DNA of 64,000 nucleotides from Halalkalicoccus tibetensis. Lineage in GTDB: Archaea; Halobacteriota; Halobacteria; Halobacteriales; Halalkalicoccaceae. Position numbers and translations under genes: made by a program. The notes below the pieces were generated by a model. The model saw only the letters and a list, made by a program, of their open reading frames with translations. It was not told where the DNA came from and made no database searches. The DNA lies in assembly GCF_037996645.1 (NCBI RefSeq), contig NZ_JBBMXV010000003.1:558001-622000 (forward strand). The letters are read 5' to 3'. Positions 44,199 to 53,510 of this stretch are shown here, in pieces (position 1 is the first letter of the stretch; each line of letters starts with the position of its first letter).

Positions 44199-44558
44199 CT
44201 ACCCTCCGTTATCCCAACTAGGTAGATTATGTCTCCCTGTAACCTTGAGGTTGAGATACTCCATATCGGTGCCGAGGTGGACCCCCAGCTCTTCGAAGTC
44301 GGATGGATCGACTGACAGACCCCTCGTTTCATACGCCCCTCTTGAGCTGTCTCCATCTTGACGATGGCTGTCCGGCCCAGTTCTAATTTGATGTTTCGAC
44401 AAACTGTTTCCGAACAGTTCCCGTGGCTTCTCGCCGAGCGATACAGCTAAGCTGTCGAATGGCCAGATCTGCCATGGGGTGAGATGGGAGAATTCGATCT
44501 TTCTCGAGCTGCTGACCTTTTCAGCGAGATCGTCGACAACGTTCTGCCAGGCGCTCAC
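44199..44558 (-). CDS. Fragment of an unrecognised haloarchaeal protein
   Basis: A 119-residue frame with haloarchaeal composition: IEFSHLTPWQIWPFDSLAVS, EKPRELFGNSLSKHQIRTGP, SVDPSDFEELGVHLGTDMEY. It looks like a real coding sequence, but it starts and ends in gene-free DNA and may be a truncated internal piece of a longer gene. I cannot name the family. Confidence 0.4.
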   Translation of the reverse strand: MSAWQNVVDDLAEKVSSSRKIEFSHLTPWQIWPFDSLAVSLGEKPRELFGNSLSKHQIRTGPDSHRQDGDSSRGAYETRGLSVDPSDFEELGVHLGTDMEYLNLKVTGRHNLPSWDNGG

Positions 44559-45515
44559 GGCGAGGAACTGTCGGTGGAGGCTCCTTCAAGCGGAGCGATG
44601 ATGACAGAGCGCCCGAGAGAGCCTCCACGGAACGTTTGAATCATTGAGAGATGCTCGACAGGCCGGACTCAGTACGAGTTAGCATCGTTTGGGTTGATCG
44701 CCAATGATACATCCTGTCAACGAGGCGCCCGACAATCCATCAATTCAACCTCTCTGTGGAGCGACTGATGTCCGACACGAAGAAACGGCGTTGAAGGTCT
44801 TGTGGAGCTATTCTACGTTCCATAGCTGAGGCGGCTTCATCCTGAACAGTGGCACCGTCCATGGTCTATCGGCATCCGATCTCAAAGACAATGGAGAGTG
44901 GACACAGGTGACTCACTCGGGGTAGTGATCGCCGCAGCGGAGAGAACTGCGTTGAGATCACCGTAATCCCGACCACACCCTCTCCGACTGCGGTGTTCTA
45001 CTGACTAAAATCTCAATGCAACGATACAACCAATGTACTATACAGTTCCATCCACAAAGGGATAGTAGCCCTGTCAGGGGCTACAGAGCTCATCCATGGG
45101 GGGCACAGGTGATGTCAGAGGCGGCCTAAGCCCTCATCCCTTTCGAACACGTTTCACGCCCGAAAAGCGGTGCGATACTCAGTGTCCGAGCAACAGTCGC
45201 CCCTTTGTAGGTGAACGAGTGGCGGCTGCATACGCCACCGAATTAATACGGGGCAGTAATAGATAGCAAGCGATTTCAAGAGACTATCGCTACGCCACCG
45301 TCCGTCGCCCTTCTGGGAGTTGGACAGCACAGTACTACAGCCCTGCCACTGCTACAACTACCACTGACAAAAAGCAGCCACACTACTGCCTTCGAACTCG
45401 CTCGTAGGACCACCTACGGCGTCTTGTACGGATGGAATTGTATACAATTGACCCTACCCGTATAGGTATCTTTTCGATACCAGGGTACTCCCCCAGTACA
45501 CCACTGGAACCGCTC
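44559..45515. other. Gene-poor region downstream of orc1/cdc6
   Basis: No supported gene. A perfect 10-bp inverted repeat GTGGAGGCTC/GAGCCTCCAC (44574-44583 and 44619-44628) and the palindrome at 45435-45450 are the only distinct structures. I looked for repeated origin boxes and found none I could defend. Confidence 0.45.
45435..45450. promoter_or_regulatory. Palindrome GAATTGTATACAATTG
   Basis: Third occurrence of the AATTGTATACAATT motif, about 66 bases beyond the 3' end of the intact orc1/cdc6. Confidence 0.5.
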
Positions 45516-46727
45516 TCAATCCCCGCCCGATGAAAGGGTATCCGACGCTTCGAGATACGGGTCGGCTGCCTCGCGGACCCATTGTGGATCGAAGGTGGTC
45601 TGAATCTGCTTCACACGGCCCTCATCTCCCTTTGAGTCGATCCATGTCTCAACGAGACCCATGGTTTCGAGCTCTGTGATGACAGTGCGTATCGCCCGAT
45701 CTCCGAGATCGAGTTGGGTGAGTGTACCGTCTTCTTGAATCTTAGCAGCCGTGACAGGTTGGACGATCTCTCCTGTTTGGGTCTGTTTCCAATCAGTGAC
45801 ACCCACGAGTACAGTGAAATGCTTCGGGGGCAATGAGAGCAGCTTCTCGATGGTCGCTTCCCGCTCCGTTTCCTCGATATTCGCGTCGAGACAGTCAATC
45901 GTCACCTGATCGAGCCCACGATCATTGGCCATTTCCCCTGCCCGTCGGAAAAGCCGAAGCGCTCGCCGTGCGTCACCCCAATGAAAGGCCGCCTTCCGAA
46001 CGCCATGCTCGAAGGAGTCCTCGGGCACTGCTCCGTCGCAAAACGCTCGCTCGATGCGGGGCTCCAGAATAGCTCTCAACGTATCGCGCCCATAGGGCGG
46101 GAAGAACAGCTCCTCATCGCCCAGGACGCTCTCGACGCGGCTGTCGAGTCGGAGATCGACCGTCACCAGCTCGTTACTGAGCAGCCAACATGAGAGGTGA
46201 ATATCTCGGACAAGCTTGCCTTCCCCACGCAACAGCCGATAGAAGAACTCGTTGGGATCGTAGTTGGTATCGTGTTGAACGTGGTCGATCTCATCGAGAA
46301 GGAGTACAGTCCACTCGGGATAGTCAGCCAGCTCCGTCCAGATCCCCTCGAAGACGCCGTCAAGTCCCTCATAGGCCCCACGTTTCTCACCGGTGAGTGC
46401 AAAATGGATCTCATTAGCCGCACTAAAGATCGATCGGCAGTCCTTGAGATTGACGTACTCGACGGCCAGGAGATCAGTCCGGGCAGCGAACTCGCTGGTG
46501 ATTCGCCGTGTAGTCATAGTCTTACCCGTCCCGGGTGGCCCATGGATCGAAACGGTCGGCGGTAGATATCCTTCGTGAACGCCGTTGAGAATCGTCGCGA
46601 GAGTACGCTCTTGATTCTCACGAGCGATGATTTCGTCGGCTTCGGCCAGCGGATCAAGCACGTCCTTCTGGGCGAAGACGCTGTCAGTCGGTGCCGTTTC
46701 GTCGAAGAGGTCGTCGTACTTACTCAT
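45516..46727 (-). CDS. Orc1/Cdc6-family replication initiator, intact
   Basis: A 403-residue AAA+ initiator from the ATG at 46727 (MSKYDDLFDETAPTDSVFAQ). Walker A is GPPGTGKT (about residue 61), Walker B VLLLDEIDH (about 132), and the initiator-specific region is VDLRLDSRVESVLGDEELFF (about 190). A C-terminal winged helix (about 305-390) binds origin DNA. It probably starts replication of this replicon or of an integrated plasmid. It is short compared with chromosomal Orc1 proteins and belongs to the small type common on haloarchaeal plasmids. The longer frame to 46808 includes the promoter region. A dead copy lies at 29209-30349. Confidence 0.9.
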   Translation of the reverse strand: MSKYDDLFDETAPTDSVFAQKDVLDPLAEADEIIARENQERTLATILNGVHEGYLPPTVSIHGPPGTGKTMTTRRITSEFAARTDLLAVEYVNLKDCRSIFSAANEIHFALTGEKRGAYEGLDGVFEGIWTELADYPEWTVLLLDEIDHVQHDTNYDPNEFFYRLLRGEGKLVRDIHLSCWLLSNELVTVDLRLDSRVESVLGDEELFFPPYGRDTLRAILEPRIERAFCDGAVPEDSFEHGVRKAAFHWGDARRALRLFRRAGEMANDRGLDQVTIDCLDANIEETEREATIEKLLSLPPKHFTVLVGVTDWKQTQTGEIVQPVTAAKIQEDGTLTQLDLGDRAIRTVITELETMGLVETWIDSKGDEGRVKQIQTTFDPQWVREAADPYLEASDTLSSGGD

Positions 46728-46813
46728 TGTACTGGTAGGGAAGGGAGGGGGGTTTGTTTTCTCTGCGCCCAGCGGAACTACATGTCTGTATGTTAGCGCA
46801 GGCAGCATAAAAG
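46728..46813 (-). promoter_or_regulatory. orc1/cdc6 promoter and 5' leader
   Basis: CTTTTATG on the minus strand (46806-46813) is a plausible TATA box; transcription would start near 46780, leaving a leader of about 50 nt. The leader contains CAGCGGAACTACATGTCTGT (plus-strand sense, about 46773-46792), which is also kept upstream of the dead copy at about 30380. The conservation suggests a regulatory role. Confidence 0.5.
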
Positions 46814-47086
46814 ATACAGTCAGTCCTCGAGTTGGTCCTATTCATCGAATCGGCCCCAACGAGCAGGGAGACCACTCTAGTCTGGGCCCTCCCTGTTACC
46901 TACTTTATTGTGTCGTCATAACTATAGAGAGATACACGTATCTGTCAATGAGTGACCGTCGCTGCCAACTGGATGCGTCCTCGATCGTATGCCGTTCGAT
47001 ACTCGTCTCAGATACCACGGGTGAGAGTGAGATACACTTCAACGAATGCCTGCTTTTCAGATCGGTCGGTGTAGGCGTGTCACCTC
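46814..47086. other. Intergenic region upstream of orc1/cdc6
   Basis: Candidate origin position by analogy with other haloarchaeal replicons, where the origin lies beside the initiator gene. GATACAC-type words recur (near 46930 and 47030), but no convincing set of origin recognition boxes is visible. Confidence 0.3.
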
Positions 47087-47755
47087 CTATTCGATGGCTT
47101 CCATTAGGTCGAAAATACGATCCTGCTCGTCGTCACCGAGGAAGTACGGGTAGAGTCCAACCAGTGTAATATAATCTGTCTCTCGAACAGCCCTTGCAAC
47201 GTGGAGATGCACATCGACTTTGTAATCACTTGCCTCAGCCACCCCCGGATACTGGTATACTGTCACTTCGTTCTCGAATGGAACGACTGAATGAGTTGTG
47301 CTCGCCTGGTCCTCGATTTCGATAGTCTCATATCCAATCTGAAGACTATTCTCTATGACCTCGTTCGTCACCCGTTCAGCAAAATCGACTTTCTGAGAGA
47401 CAGTCTCGATTTCAGGTGTCCCAACGGCGGTAAATGCCGCTACTGGCTGTTCGCCATCTATACGGTCGATAGTCCGAACGCACTCAATGAGATGATTCGA
47501 CGCCTCAATTATATATGACTCATCCTTCATCGATATTGTTTGTGTTAGTTCAAATATGATATCCCGTGTCTTCTCGTAGTCCGTTTCTTCGAGTGTAGCG
47601 CCATCGATAGCAATGGGGGTGGGTTCGGCTGAAATGACGTTTTCCCTGCTGGATTCCGGTTCAGTGTCGGAATCGTCCTCGGTATCAAGCTCCATACAAC
47701 CGGCTGATCCGACTGTTGTGATCGGAATGACTTGGATAAACTGCCTCCGGTTCAT
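47087..47755 (-). CDS. DUF6517-like haloarchaeal lipoprotein
   Basis: A 222-residue protein: MNRRQFIQVIPITTVGSAGC is a Tat signal with a lipobox Cys. After an acidic linker, the conserved part includes VISAEPTPIAIDGATLEETD, YPGVAEASDYKVDVHLHVAR, and LVGLYPYFLGDDEQDRIFDL. This matches the DUF6517 family of surface lipoproteins; function unknown. It is clearly paralogous to 53511-54182. The pair brackets the ABC-transporter/UppS block on the same strand. Confidence 0.82.
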   Translation of the reverse strand: MNRRQFIQVIPITTVGSAGCMELDTEDDSDTEPESSRENVISAEPTPIAIDGATLEETDYEKTRDIIFELTQTISMKDESYIIEASNHLIECVRTIDRIDGEQPVAAFTAVGTPEIETVSQKVDFAERVTNEVIENSLQIGYETIEIEDQASTTHSVVPFENEVTVYQYPGVAEASDYKVDVHLHVARAVRETDYITLVGLYPYFLGDDEQDRIFDLMEAIE

Positions 47756-47993
47756 CTAACATATACTCTCCTTATATCCTATTATTTTTATCTAGTTATA
47801 ACAGATTTTTAATACGAAGGTCGCGACTGATGTTTGTCACCTCAGTGGCTGTCTCTCCTCGATATTATAAACGGCTCACTGAATTTTCCGGAACCTTCAA
47901 CGGACCTCGTATCTGCTGGGTACTTGTCACTCCTCAGTCTAGTAAATATAGTAAGAAAAAGAGTTATATTTTATAGATCAGTACTCGTTACTA

Positions 47994-48722
47994 GTGACGC
48001 AGAATCTATTGCAGGCTGATGACCTCTTCATTCGCCGTGGGGACCAAACTATCCTAGATGGGGTGTCAGTTACGATCAGTCGGAACAGTAGTACGTTGAT
48101 TCAAGGACTCAGCGGGTCAGGAAAGACAACCCTCTTCAACGTGTTGGGGTTGCTCAACCCGCCGTCAGCAGGGACGCTTATTATTGACGACATCGACGTC
48201 AGCGAAAGCTCGGAACGCACACGAGCACGGATCCGACGAGAGACAGTGGGGTTTGTTTTCCAGGACTTTCGTCTTATTGATGATCTAACTGCACGCGAGA
48301 ACGCAGCCGTTCCCCAAGAACACCGGGGAGAACGTGACGAAGCGTGGCTCGATACGCTTTTTGAAGCACTCGCGATCACTGATCTGGCCGACCAGTATCC
48401 AGCAACACTCAGTGGCGGCGAGAAACAGCGCGTTGCCATTGCACGAGCACTGGCAAATAAACCAGATATCATCTTTGCTGACGAACCGACCGGCCAGCTC
48501 GACCCGCGAACGGCGACCCAGGTTCTTGATCTCCTTTTCGGTCTGCGAGACCAGATGGAGATGGCACTCGTCGTGATCAGTCATGACCGTGATCTCGCCC
48601 GGCGGTTCGATCGGGTTCTCCTCCTCAATGACGGTGAACTAAACGAGCAACCGCCGGTTAGCGATGATGTTCCAGCCGAGCGATCGTCGGCCGAACCTGA
48701 ACATCCACTTACTCTTCAGTAA
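47994..48722 (+). CDS. ABC transporter ATPase (LolD/MacB type)
   Basis: A 242-residue nucleotide-binding protein with a GTG start at 47994, about 30 bases after TATATTTTATAG, so probably leaderless. Walker A is QGLSGSGKTTLFNV, the Q-loop is in VFQDFRL, the signature is LSGGEKQRVAIARALA, Walker B is IIFADEPTGQLD, and the switch His is in VVISHDRDL. It energises the large FtsX-like permease encoded next, presumably for lipoprotein or envelope-substrate movement rather than import, as no binding protein is present. Confidence 0.92.
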   Translation: MTQNLLQADDLFIRRGDQTILDGVSVTISRNSSTLIQGLSGSGKTTLFNVLGLLNPPSAGTLIIDDIDVSESSERTRARIRRETVGFVFQDFRLIDDLTARENAAVPQEHRGERDEAWLDTLFEALAITDLADQYPATLSGGEKQRVAIARALANKPDIIFADEPTGQLDPRTATQVLDLLFGLRDQMEMALVVISHDRDLARRFDRVLLLNDGELNEQPPVSDDVPAERSSAEPEHPLTLQ

Positions 48723-48826
48723 TGTCCCTATTCGAGCCCTGTACTCGCTTTTATCGTTGCTCATGCTGGGACGAACACCGCTCCTATCGAGTTATAAAAC
48801 GGCAACCGTGTCGAGGGTCACTCTAA

Positions 48827-51800
48827 ATGGGATATCAGCACACGCTGATTCGAGACTGGTCGCGTCGAGATTGGTTGACGGTAGCCATCATCGCAGTCAG
48901 CACTGCGTTTCTCGTCGGGACGACGCTGCTACTTCTGACTGTAGGGACGCAGTTCGCAGCGATCACCGGCGATGTATCGACCTCCACGACCGCAACTTAC
49001 CATGATTCAGTGGCTGACGCTGAAAACGCCACTGGTGACGGCGCGATCGTCTTCCCGGTCGCAATCGTCGACGATGAATCGGGCACAGAACACACTGTAA
49101 TCGGTATTCCAGCAGATGCGCCACGCGAACTGGATGATGCATCGACTGGTCCGAATGAAGCGACTATTCCGCCTCCCGGCGAGTCCCAAACCCTCTCCGG
49201 TCCCAGCTCCGAGGACCAAACCGTTCAGTTTGCGGGTCAACAAGGAGAGATAACGGCCACAGTAACGCCCCACGATGAGGACACGCTCTTCCCATCATGG
49301 TGGTATACAGCTGAGAGTTCAACGGTCGAAACTCTTGGACCGACAGAAGCGATTGCTATTGAAACCAGTGGTGAAATCACCGACGAGGAACCAACGATCT
49401 TCAACCTCGAGCAATTCGATACCGGTGTCCCACTCGTGTCCGCACACGCGTTTTTGCTCACCGGCATGAGTGAAGTCCTCCAAGTACTGGCGGTCGCGAC
49501 CGGCGCTGGGGCGGTTGTTATCATGGTCGTTCTCTATAGTGTAACTCGTATCAGCGTCTGGGAGCGTCTTGAGACGCTTGCGATTATCCGTTCGACTGGT
49601 GGGACACCACTCAGCGTTCTCTCGCTCTTTGGAATCCGGTCTACACTTCTTGCACTCGTCGGTGTCTTTGGAGGATTCCTTATTGGGAGTATTACTCCGC
49701 CACTCGTAGTCGCCCTTGCAAGCTGGGCGGGGCTGTCAGTTACATTAGAGCCGCGACTAACCTGGCCAATCCTTCGTGTTCTCATCCCAATGCTCACTGT
49801 GCTCGTGGTTGTGGGCGCTCTTGCCGGTGTACTTGCAGCCCGGCCCGCGGTGACCGTTGCACCTACCGCACTCCAGGGCTTGTCCGGACAGCGCCAAACC
49901 TCTTCTCTTGTCCATCAGCTCACAACATGTGTCCCGTCGTCGCTGTCACCGACCCTCTTAGACTGGCGAACGCTCATTCCGACGGGGGCTACACTCACCG
50001 TATTCATCCTTCTCGTCCTCTTGATCGGTGGAATCGGCGCTGCAGCAGCACCGCTGGATACCACCGAGACTGGGACAGTAACGTCTGCAGATGCCTCACA
50101 TCCGATTGATAGTCGTCTCGATATAGAGACTGCTGACGCATTCCGTGCAGAGGGAATCGATGCTAGTCCGGAGCTCATGATTGGGCAAGTGAATGATGGT
50201 GAGTCATATCTCGCTCGAGGAGCGAATTATTCCGACTTTGCTGCTGTGACTGATGCCGAGCTTATCGACGGTCATGAGCCGGCTGCACCGGACGAAGCAG
50301 TCATCGGGAGTAGTCTTGCAGAAACCCAGGACGTAAGCATCGGTGAGACACGGATGCTTGGCGGGAGCGACCGTCCTGGTGTCTCTCAAGTGACGATCGT
50401 CGGCGTCTATGAAACCGACAGTATGGCCGACGATCAACTCATCGTCCCACTTGAAACTGGCCATGAACTCGCACTTGATACGGGAACAGTGCATGTTATT
50501 CGGACTGCAGGGGATGCTGACGCCGCACTCGGTAGTCCGGATGAATCTACGGGGATTATAGACACCGTATTTGACACCAGAGACGGCTCTGAAGATACAA
50601 CTGATGCGGAGATGGTCCAGGAGGTGCGTGCCCCAGAAACCGCTGCCAGCGACGAATCCGTACCGATCTCAGTCTATCTGCGCAATGATGAATCGGCCGC
50701 CGTCACAGAAACTCTTGAGATCGAGGCCGGTGACCAGACTGTCGAACGCGAGGTAACACTCGAACCCAATAAAGAGGCCCAGATCGAGATCAACCATACG
50801 TTCGACTCGACAGGATCTCAGACGGTAGCTGTTGGCGATCATTCACAGAATATCACTGTTCTCGCACCAGATACCCTTGTGTTCCCTGAGACACTTCCCG
50901 CCGAAGCACCCCCTGGTGAGACTCTTCTCGTCCCGGTGACGACACCGGACGACGACCCTGTTTCGGATGCGACTGTCTCCCTCGATGGGGTCCAAGCAAC
51001 GACTAATGACGATGGCATCGCTCAGATCGAACTCCCCGAGACCGAAGGTGAGTACGAGCTCAGCGCGACACAGGCCGACCAGGATAGTGTAAGCCACGAA
51101 ATAGAGGTTATCGACGGCCAGCAACGTCTGTTCGGAGCTGATCTCGAGATAACACCCCAGACTGGAACCCCGAGTACTGCCCCCGAGACGACAGTGACGC
51201 TGATGAATCACTGGATGGAGGGGCAAACACAGGAAATACAGGTCAACTCTCCGGCAGACGAACAAACAGAAACTGTAACGCTCGCTCCAGGCGAATCTAT
51301 GAGTACGGATCGTACTGTCGGTGACGGAGACGCCAAACAAGAGATCCCACCTGGTGAGTACCAGATCGAAATGACCGCGGACGAGGAGCCGATCGCAACT
51401 GAGACCTACGAAGTGCTGGATGGTGACTTCGACCTTGAGTCGATCGCCGGTGACGCACAGTATCAGTCCGGAGCAGCTATGGGACAGCTCATCGACCAGA
51501 CACTCGGCAATATGCAGGTTCTGTTCGGAACGATGATCATCCTCGCAGGATTGATGACAGTTGGGAGTACAACAGCGGTGTTCGCACAGGCGGTTCACGC
51601 TCGCCGAAAGGCGATCGCGATCCACCGATCGACGGGCGCACGTCCGATCCGAGTGCTACGCATTATCGTTCTTGATGCCTGCAAATTGGCAATTCCGGCT
51701 GTTCTTCTTGCTGCAATTGGCGCACTTCTCACGCTCTTTCTTCTGCGTGCCGTAGGTCTGTTGAGCGTCTTTGGAATTCAGTTAACAACTGATTTATCTC

Positions 51801-51973
51801 CCGTGCTCGTCCTCCTGACTCTTCTTGGAGCGGTGGCTATTGCTGTCTGTAGTGCTGTACTCGCGGTCCTTCCGGCACTGCGCTCATCACCGACAGCTGT
51901 ATGGCACGGCACACCGGATGAGAAGGATTCTCGAAAATCCAACAATGATACTCTGTCGGACGAGCAACTGTGA
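48827..51973 (+). CDS. FtsX-like ABC transporter permease with large extracytoplasmic region
   Basis: A 1048-residue permease. One helix near residues 15-37, a first extracytoplasmic domain (about 45-225), then three helices typical of FtsX/MacB (VATGAGAVVIMVVLYSVTRI, LLALVGVFGGFLIGSITPPL, VLIPMLTVLVVVGALAGVLA), another helix near 385-405, a second very long outer domain (about 410-890), and three final helices. The second outer domain contains Ig-like or CARDB-like stretches (ISVYLRNDESAAVTETLEIE, DATVSLDGVQATTNDDGIAQ). A TATA box GTTATAAAAC lies about 30 bases before the ATG, so it also has its own leaderless promoter. It works with 47994-48722. Confidence 0.88.
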   Translation: MGYQHTLIRDWSRRDWLTVAIIAVSTAFLVGTTLLLLTVGTQFAAITGDVSTSTTATYHDSVADAENATGDGAIVFPVAIVDDESGTEHTVIGIPADAPRELDDASTGPNEATIPPPGESQTLSGPSSEDQTVQFAGQQGEITATVTPHDEDTLFPSWWYTAESSTVETLGPTEAIAIETSGEITDEEPTIFNLEQFDTGVPLVSAHAFLLTGMSEVLQVLAVATGAGAVVIMVVLYSVTRISVWERLETLAIIRSTGGTPLSVLSLFGIRSTLLALVGVFGGFLIGSITPPLVVALASWAGLSVTLEPRLTWPILRVLIPMLTVLVVVGALAGVLAARPAVTVAPTALQGLSGQRQTSSLVHQLTTCVPSSLSPTLLDWRTLIPTGATLTVFILLVLLIGGIGAAAAPLDTTETGTVTSADASHPIDSRLDIETADAFRAEGIDASPELMIGQVNDGESYLARGANYSDFAAVTDAELIDGHEPAAPDEAVIGSSLAETQDVSIGETRMLGGSDRPGVSQVTIVGVYETDSMADDQLIVPLETGHELALDTGTVHVIRTAGDADAALGSPDESTGIIDTVFDTRDGSEDTTDAEMVQEVRAPETAASDESVPISVYLRNDESAAVTETLEIEAGDQTVEREVTLEPNKEAQIEINHTFDSTGSQTVAVGDHSQNITVLAPDTLVFPETLPAEAPPGETLLVPVTTPDDDPVSDATVSLDGVQATTNDDGIAQIELPETEGEYELSATQADQDSVSHEIEVIDGQQRLFGADLEITPQTGTPSTAPETTVTLMNHWMEGQTQEIQVNSPADEQTETVTLAPGESMSTDRTVGDGDAKQEIPPGEYQIEMTADEEPIATETYEVLDGDFDLESIAGDAQYQSGAAMGQLIDQTLGNMQVLFGTMIILAGLMTVGSTTAVFAQAVHARRKAIAIHRSTGARPIRVLRIIVLDACKLAIPAVLLAAIGALLTLFLLRAVGLLSVFGIQLTTDLSPVLVLLTLLGAVAIAVCSAVLAVLPALRSSPTAVWHGTPDEKDSRKSNNDTLSDEQL

Positions 51974-51974
51974 A

Positions 51975-52390
51975 CTACCCCACCCTGTTCGACCTTACGG
52001 ACTCGTTGCGAACGGGGCTTCCTGTCTTGATGACGCACTTTGCAGGGACCGGATTGGTCCCCACAGGGGGCGCAATCTCCGCAAGTCGTTCGAAAGGCGC
52101 GAAGTGTCTTTCGTGATCATGAAAGAGCCTCACCCTCTCGGATGATATTGAATCGGAGTGTAGCACTCCTGCTATCGTGAGACCACGAGCAAGGATATGG
52201 TACATGGGGTTGAGATCCCTGTCTGCCTCGAACCCACCCGCAGGACACTCATTTGGTTGTCCTTTTCGGATCGGTCACGACGAAGTGCACCCCTTTGCGG
52301 TTGCAGTTGTGATCCAACATACGGAGGACCGTTCCTCATGACGCCGACGCTTGGTTCCGGCTGTTGGACAGACGTAGAATATCCGTAATT
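51975..52390 (-). pseudogene. C-terminal remnant of a TnpB
   Basis: The minus strand reads NECPAGGFEADRDLNPMYHI, then ILARGLTIAGVLHSD and PAKCVIKTGSPVRNESV, the zinc-ribbon and tail region of the TnpB lineage seen at 32439. Upstream codons are frameshifted. The right end GTGGGGTAGTTCAC touches the stop of the permease gene. Confidence 0.82.
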
Positions 52391-52445
52391 CATATCATGG
52401 AATAAAAATAAAAATTATATGCTTGGTCTCTCTTGTTAGACTACA

Positions 52446-53387
52446 ATGCGGGACTGGTTTAGACAACGCGCTTACTCAGTCTATGAAGAGGTGCTTAAAC
52501 GTGAAGTCAGTAGCACACCAACCCACATTGCAGTTATTCAGGATGGTAATCGGCGATACGCACGGCAGAATGACGATAGTGCTACAGAAGGCCATCATGC
52601 TGGTGCTGAAACTACTGAACAGATCTTGAAGTGGTGTCAAGAGATCGGTGTCGAAGAGCTCACACTTTATACATTTTCAGTCGAGAATTTCAATAGACCA
52701 TCGGATCAAGTTGAAGCACTTTTCGATCTTATTTGTGAAAAATGCAGAGAGTTTGCTGACAACGAGCGCGTTCACGAAAACGAGGTTGCGATTCAAGCTG
52801 TTGGGGAGATCGATCAGCTTCCCGATCGGGTCCAAGACGCGATTGATTACGCTGAATCCCGTACTGAAGATTACGACGAGTTCGTTCTCAATATTGCGGT
52901 TGCTTACGGTGGTCGCACAGAGCTTTTGAGTGCTGCTCAGACGATCGCGCATAAAGTAGACGAAGGTGAACTTGCGCCGGATGATATTAATGTCTCCACT
53001 GTCGAGCGCTCTCTATACAAGGGCTCTTCCTCGGATGTGGATCTCATACTGCGTCCAGGCGGTGACAAACGTACATCGAACTTTCTTCCGTGGCAGGCAA
53101 ACGGCAATGAAGCTGCAGTTTACTTCTGTACACCATACTGGCCAGAGTTTCGTAAAGTCGACTTTCTCCGTGCGATCAGAACCTATGAGAACCGCGAAGC
53201 ATCCTGGCAACGAGCTCGTAGTAGACGCGCACTCACGCTACTACGTTCTTTCAATGAGACAAACCTTCCAGATGCGAGAGCTATTGTCGAAGATTTCTAT
53301 GAAACTATACCGGCTGATGTACGAACAGAGGATAACGAATTAGCCTTCACATCGACTAATTCCGAAAGCCACAGCTCAACAGACTAA
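52446..53387 (+). CDS. uppS: Cis-prenyltransferase (undecaprenyl/dolichyl diphosphate synthase family)
   Basis: A 313-residue enzyme. HIAVIQDGNRRYARQ carries the catalytic Asp and the DGNRR motif, LTLYTFSVENFNRP is the second region, and LRPGGDKRTSNFLPWQ is the C-terminal motif in which the usual Glu of RxGGE is Asp. It condenses isopentenyl diphosphate in cis to make the polyprenyl carrier for glycans. TTATAT lies about 29 bases before the ATG, indicating a leaderless transcript. An extra copy in an accessory region would increase or specialise lipid carrier supply for the glycan island. Confidence 0.9.
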   Translation: MRDWFRQRAYSVYEEVLKREVSSTPTHIAVIQDGNRRYARQNDDSATEGHHAGAETTEQILKWCQEIGVEELTLYTFSVENFNRPSDQVEALFDLICEKCREFADNERVHENEVAIQAVGEIDQLPDRVQDAIDYAESRTEDYDEFVLNIAVAYGGRTELLSAAQTIAHKVDEGELAPDDINVSTVERSLYKGSSSDVDLILRPGGDKRTSNFLPWQANGNEAAVYFCTPYWPEFRKVDFLRAIRTYENREASWQRARSRRALTLLRSFNETNLPDARAIVEDFYETIPADVRTEDNELAFTSTNSESHSSTD

Positions 53388-53510
53388 CGGTCTCTGGAGC
53401 TAGGCATAGCTCTCGAGCTGAATTTGGATCAAGCTACTGCTCTCGGTGCGCTCGTTACGACGTGGTGTCATTTCTCGTACTACTTTCAGGCAGTAGCTAG
53501 CTGATTTTGA

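Noticed and set aside
44559-47086. Replication origin with repeated origin recognition boxes beside the intact orc1/cdc6
   Set aside because: Position would fit, but I could not find a set of well-matched repeats; short GATACAC words are too common to count.
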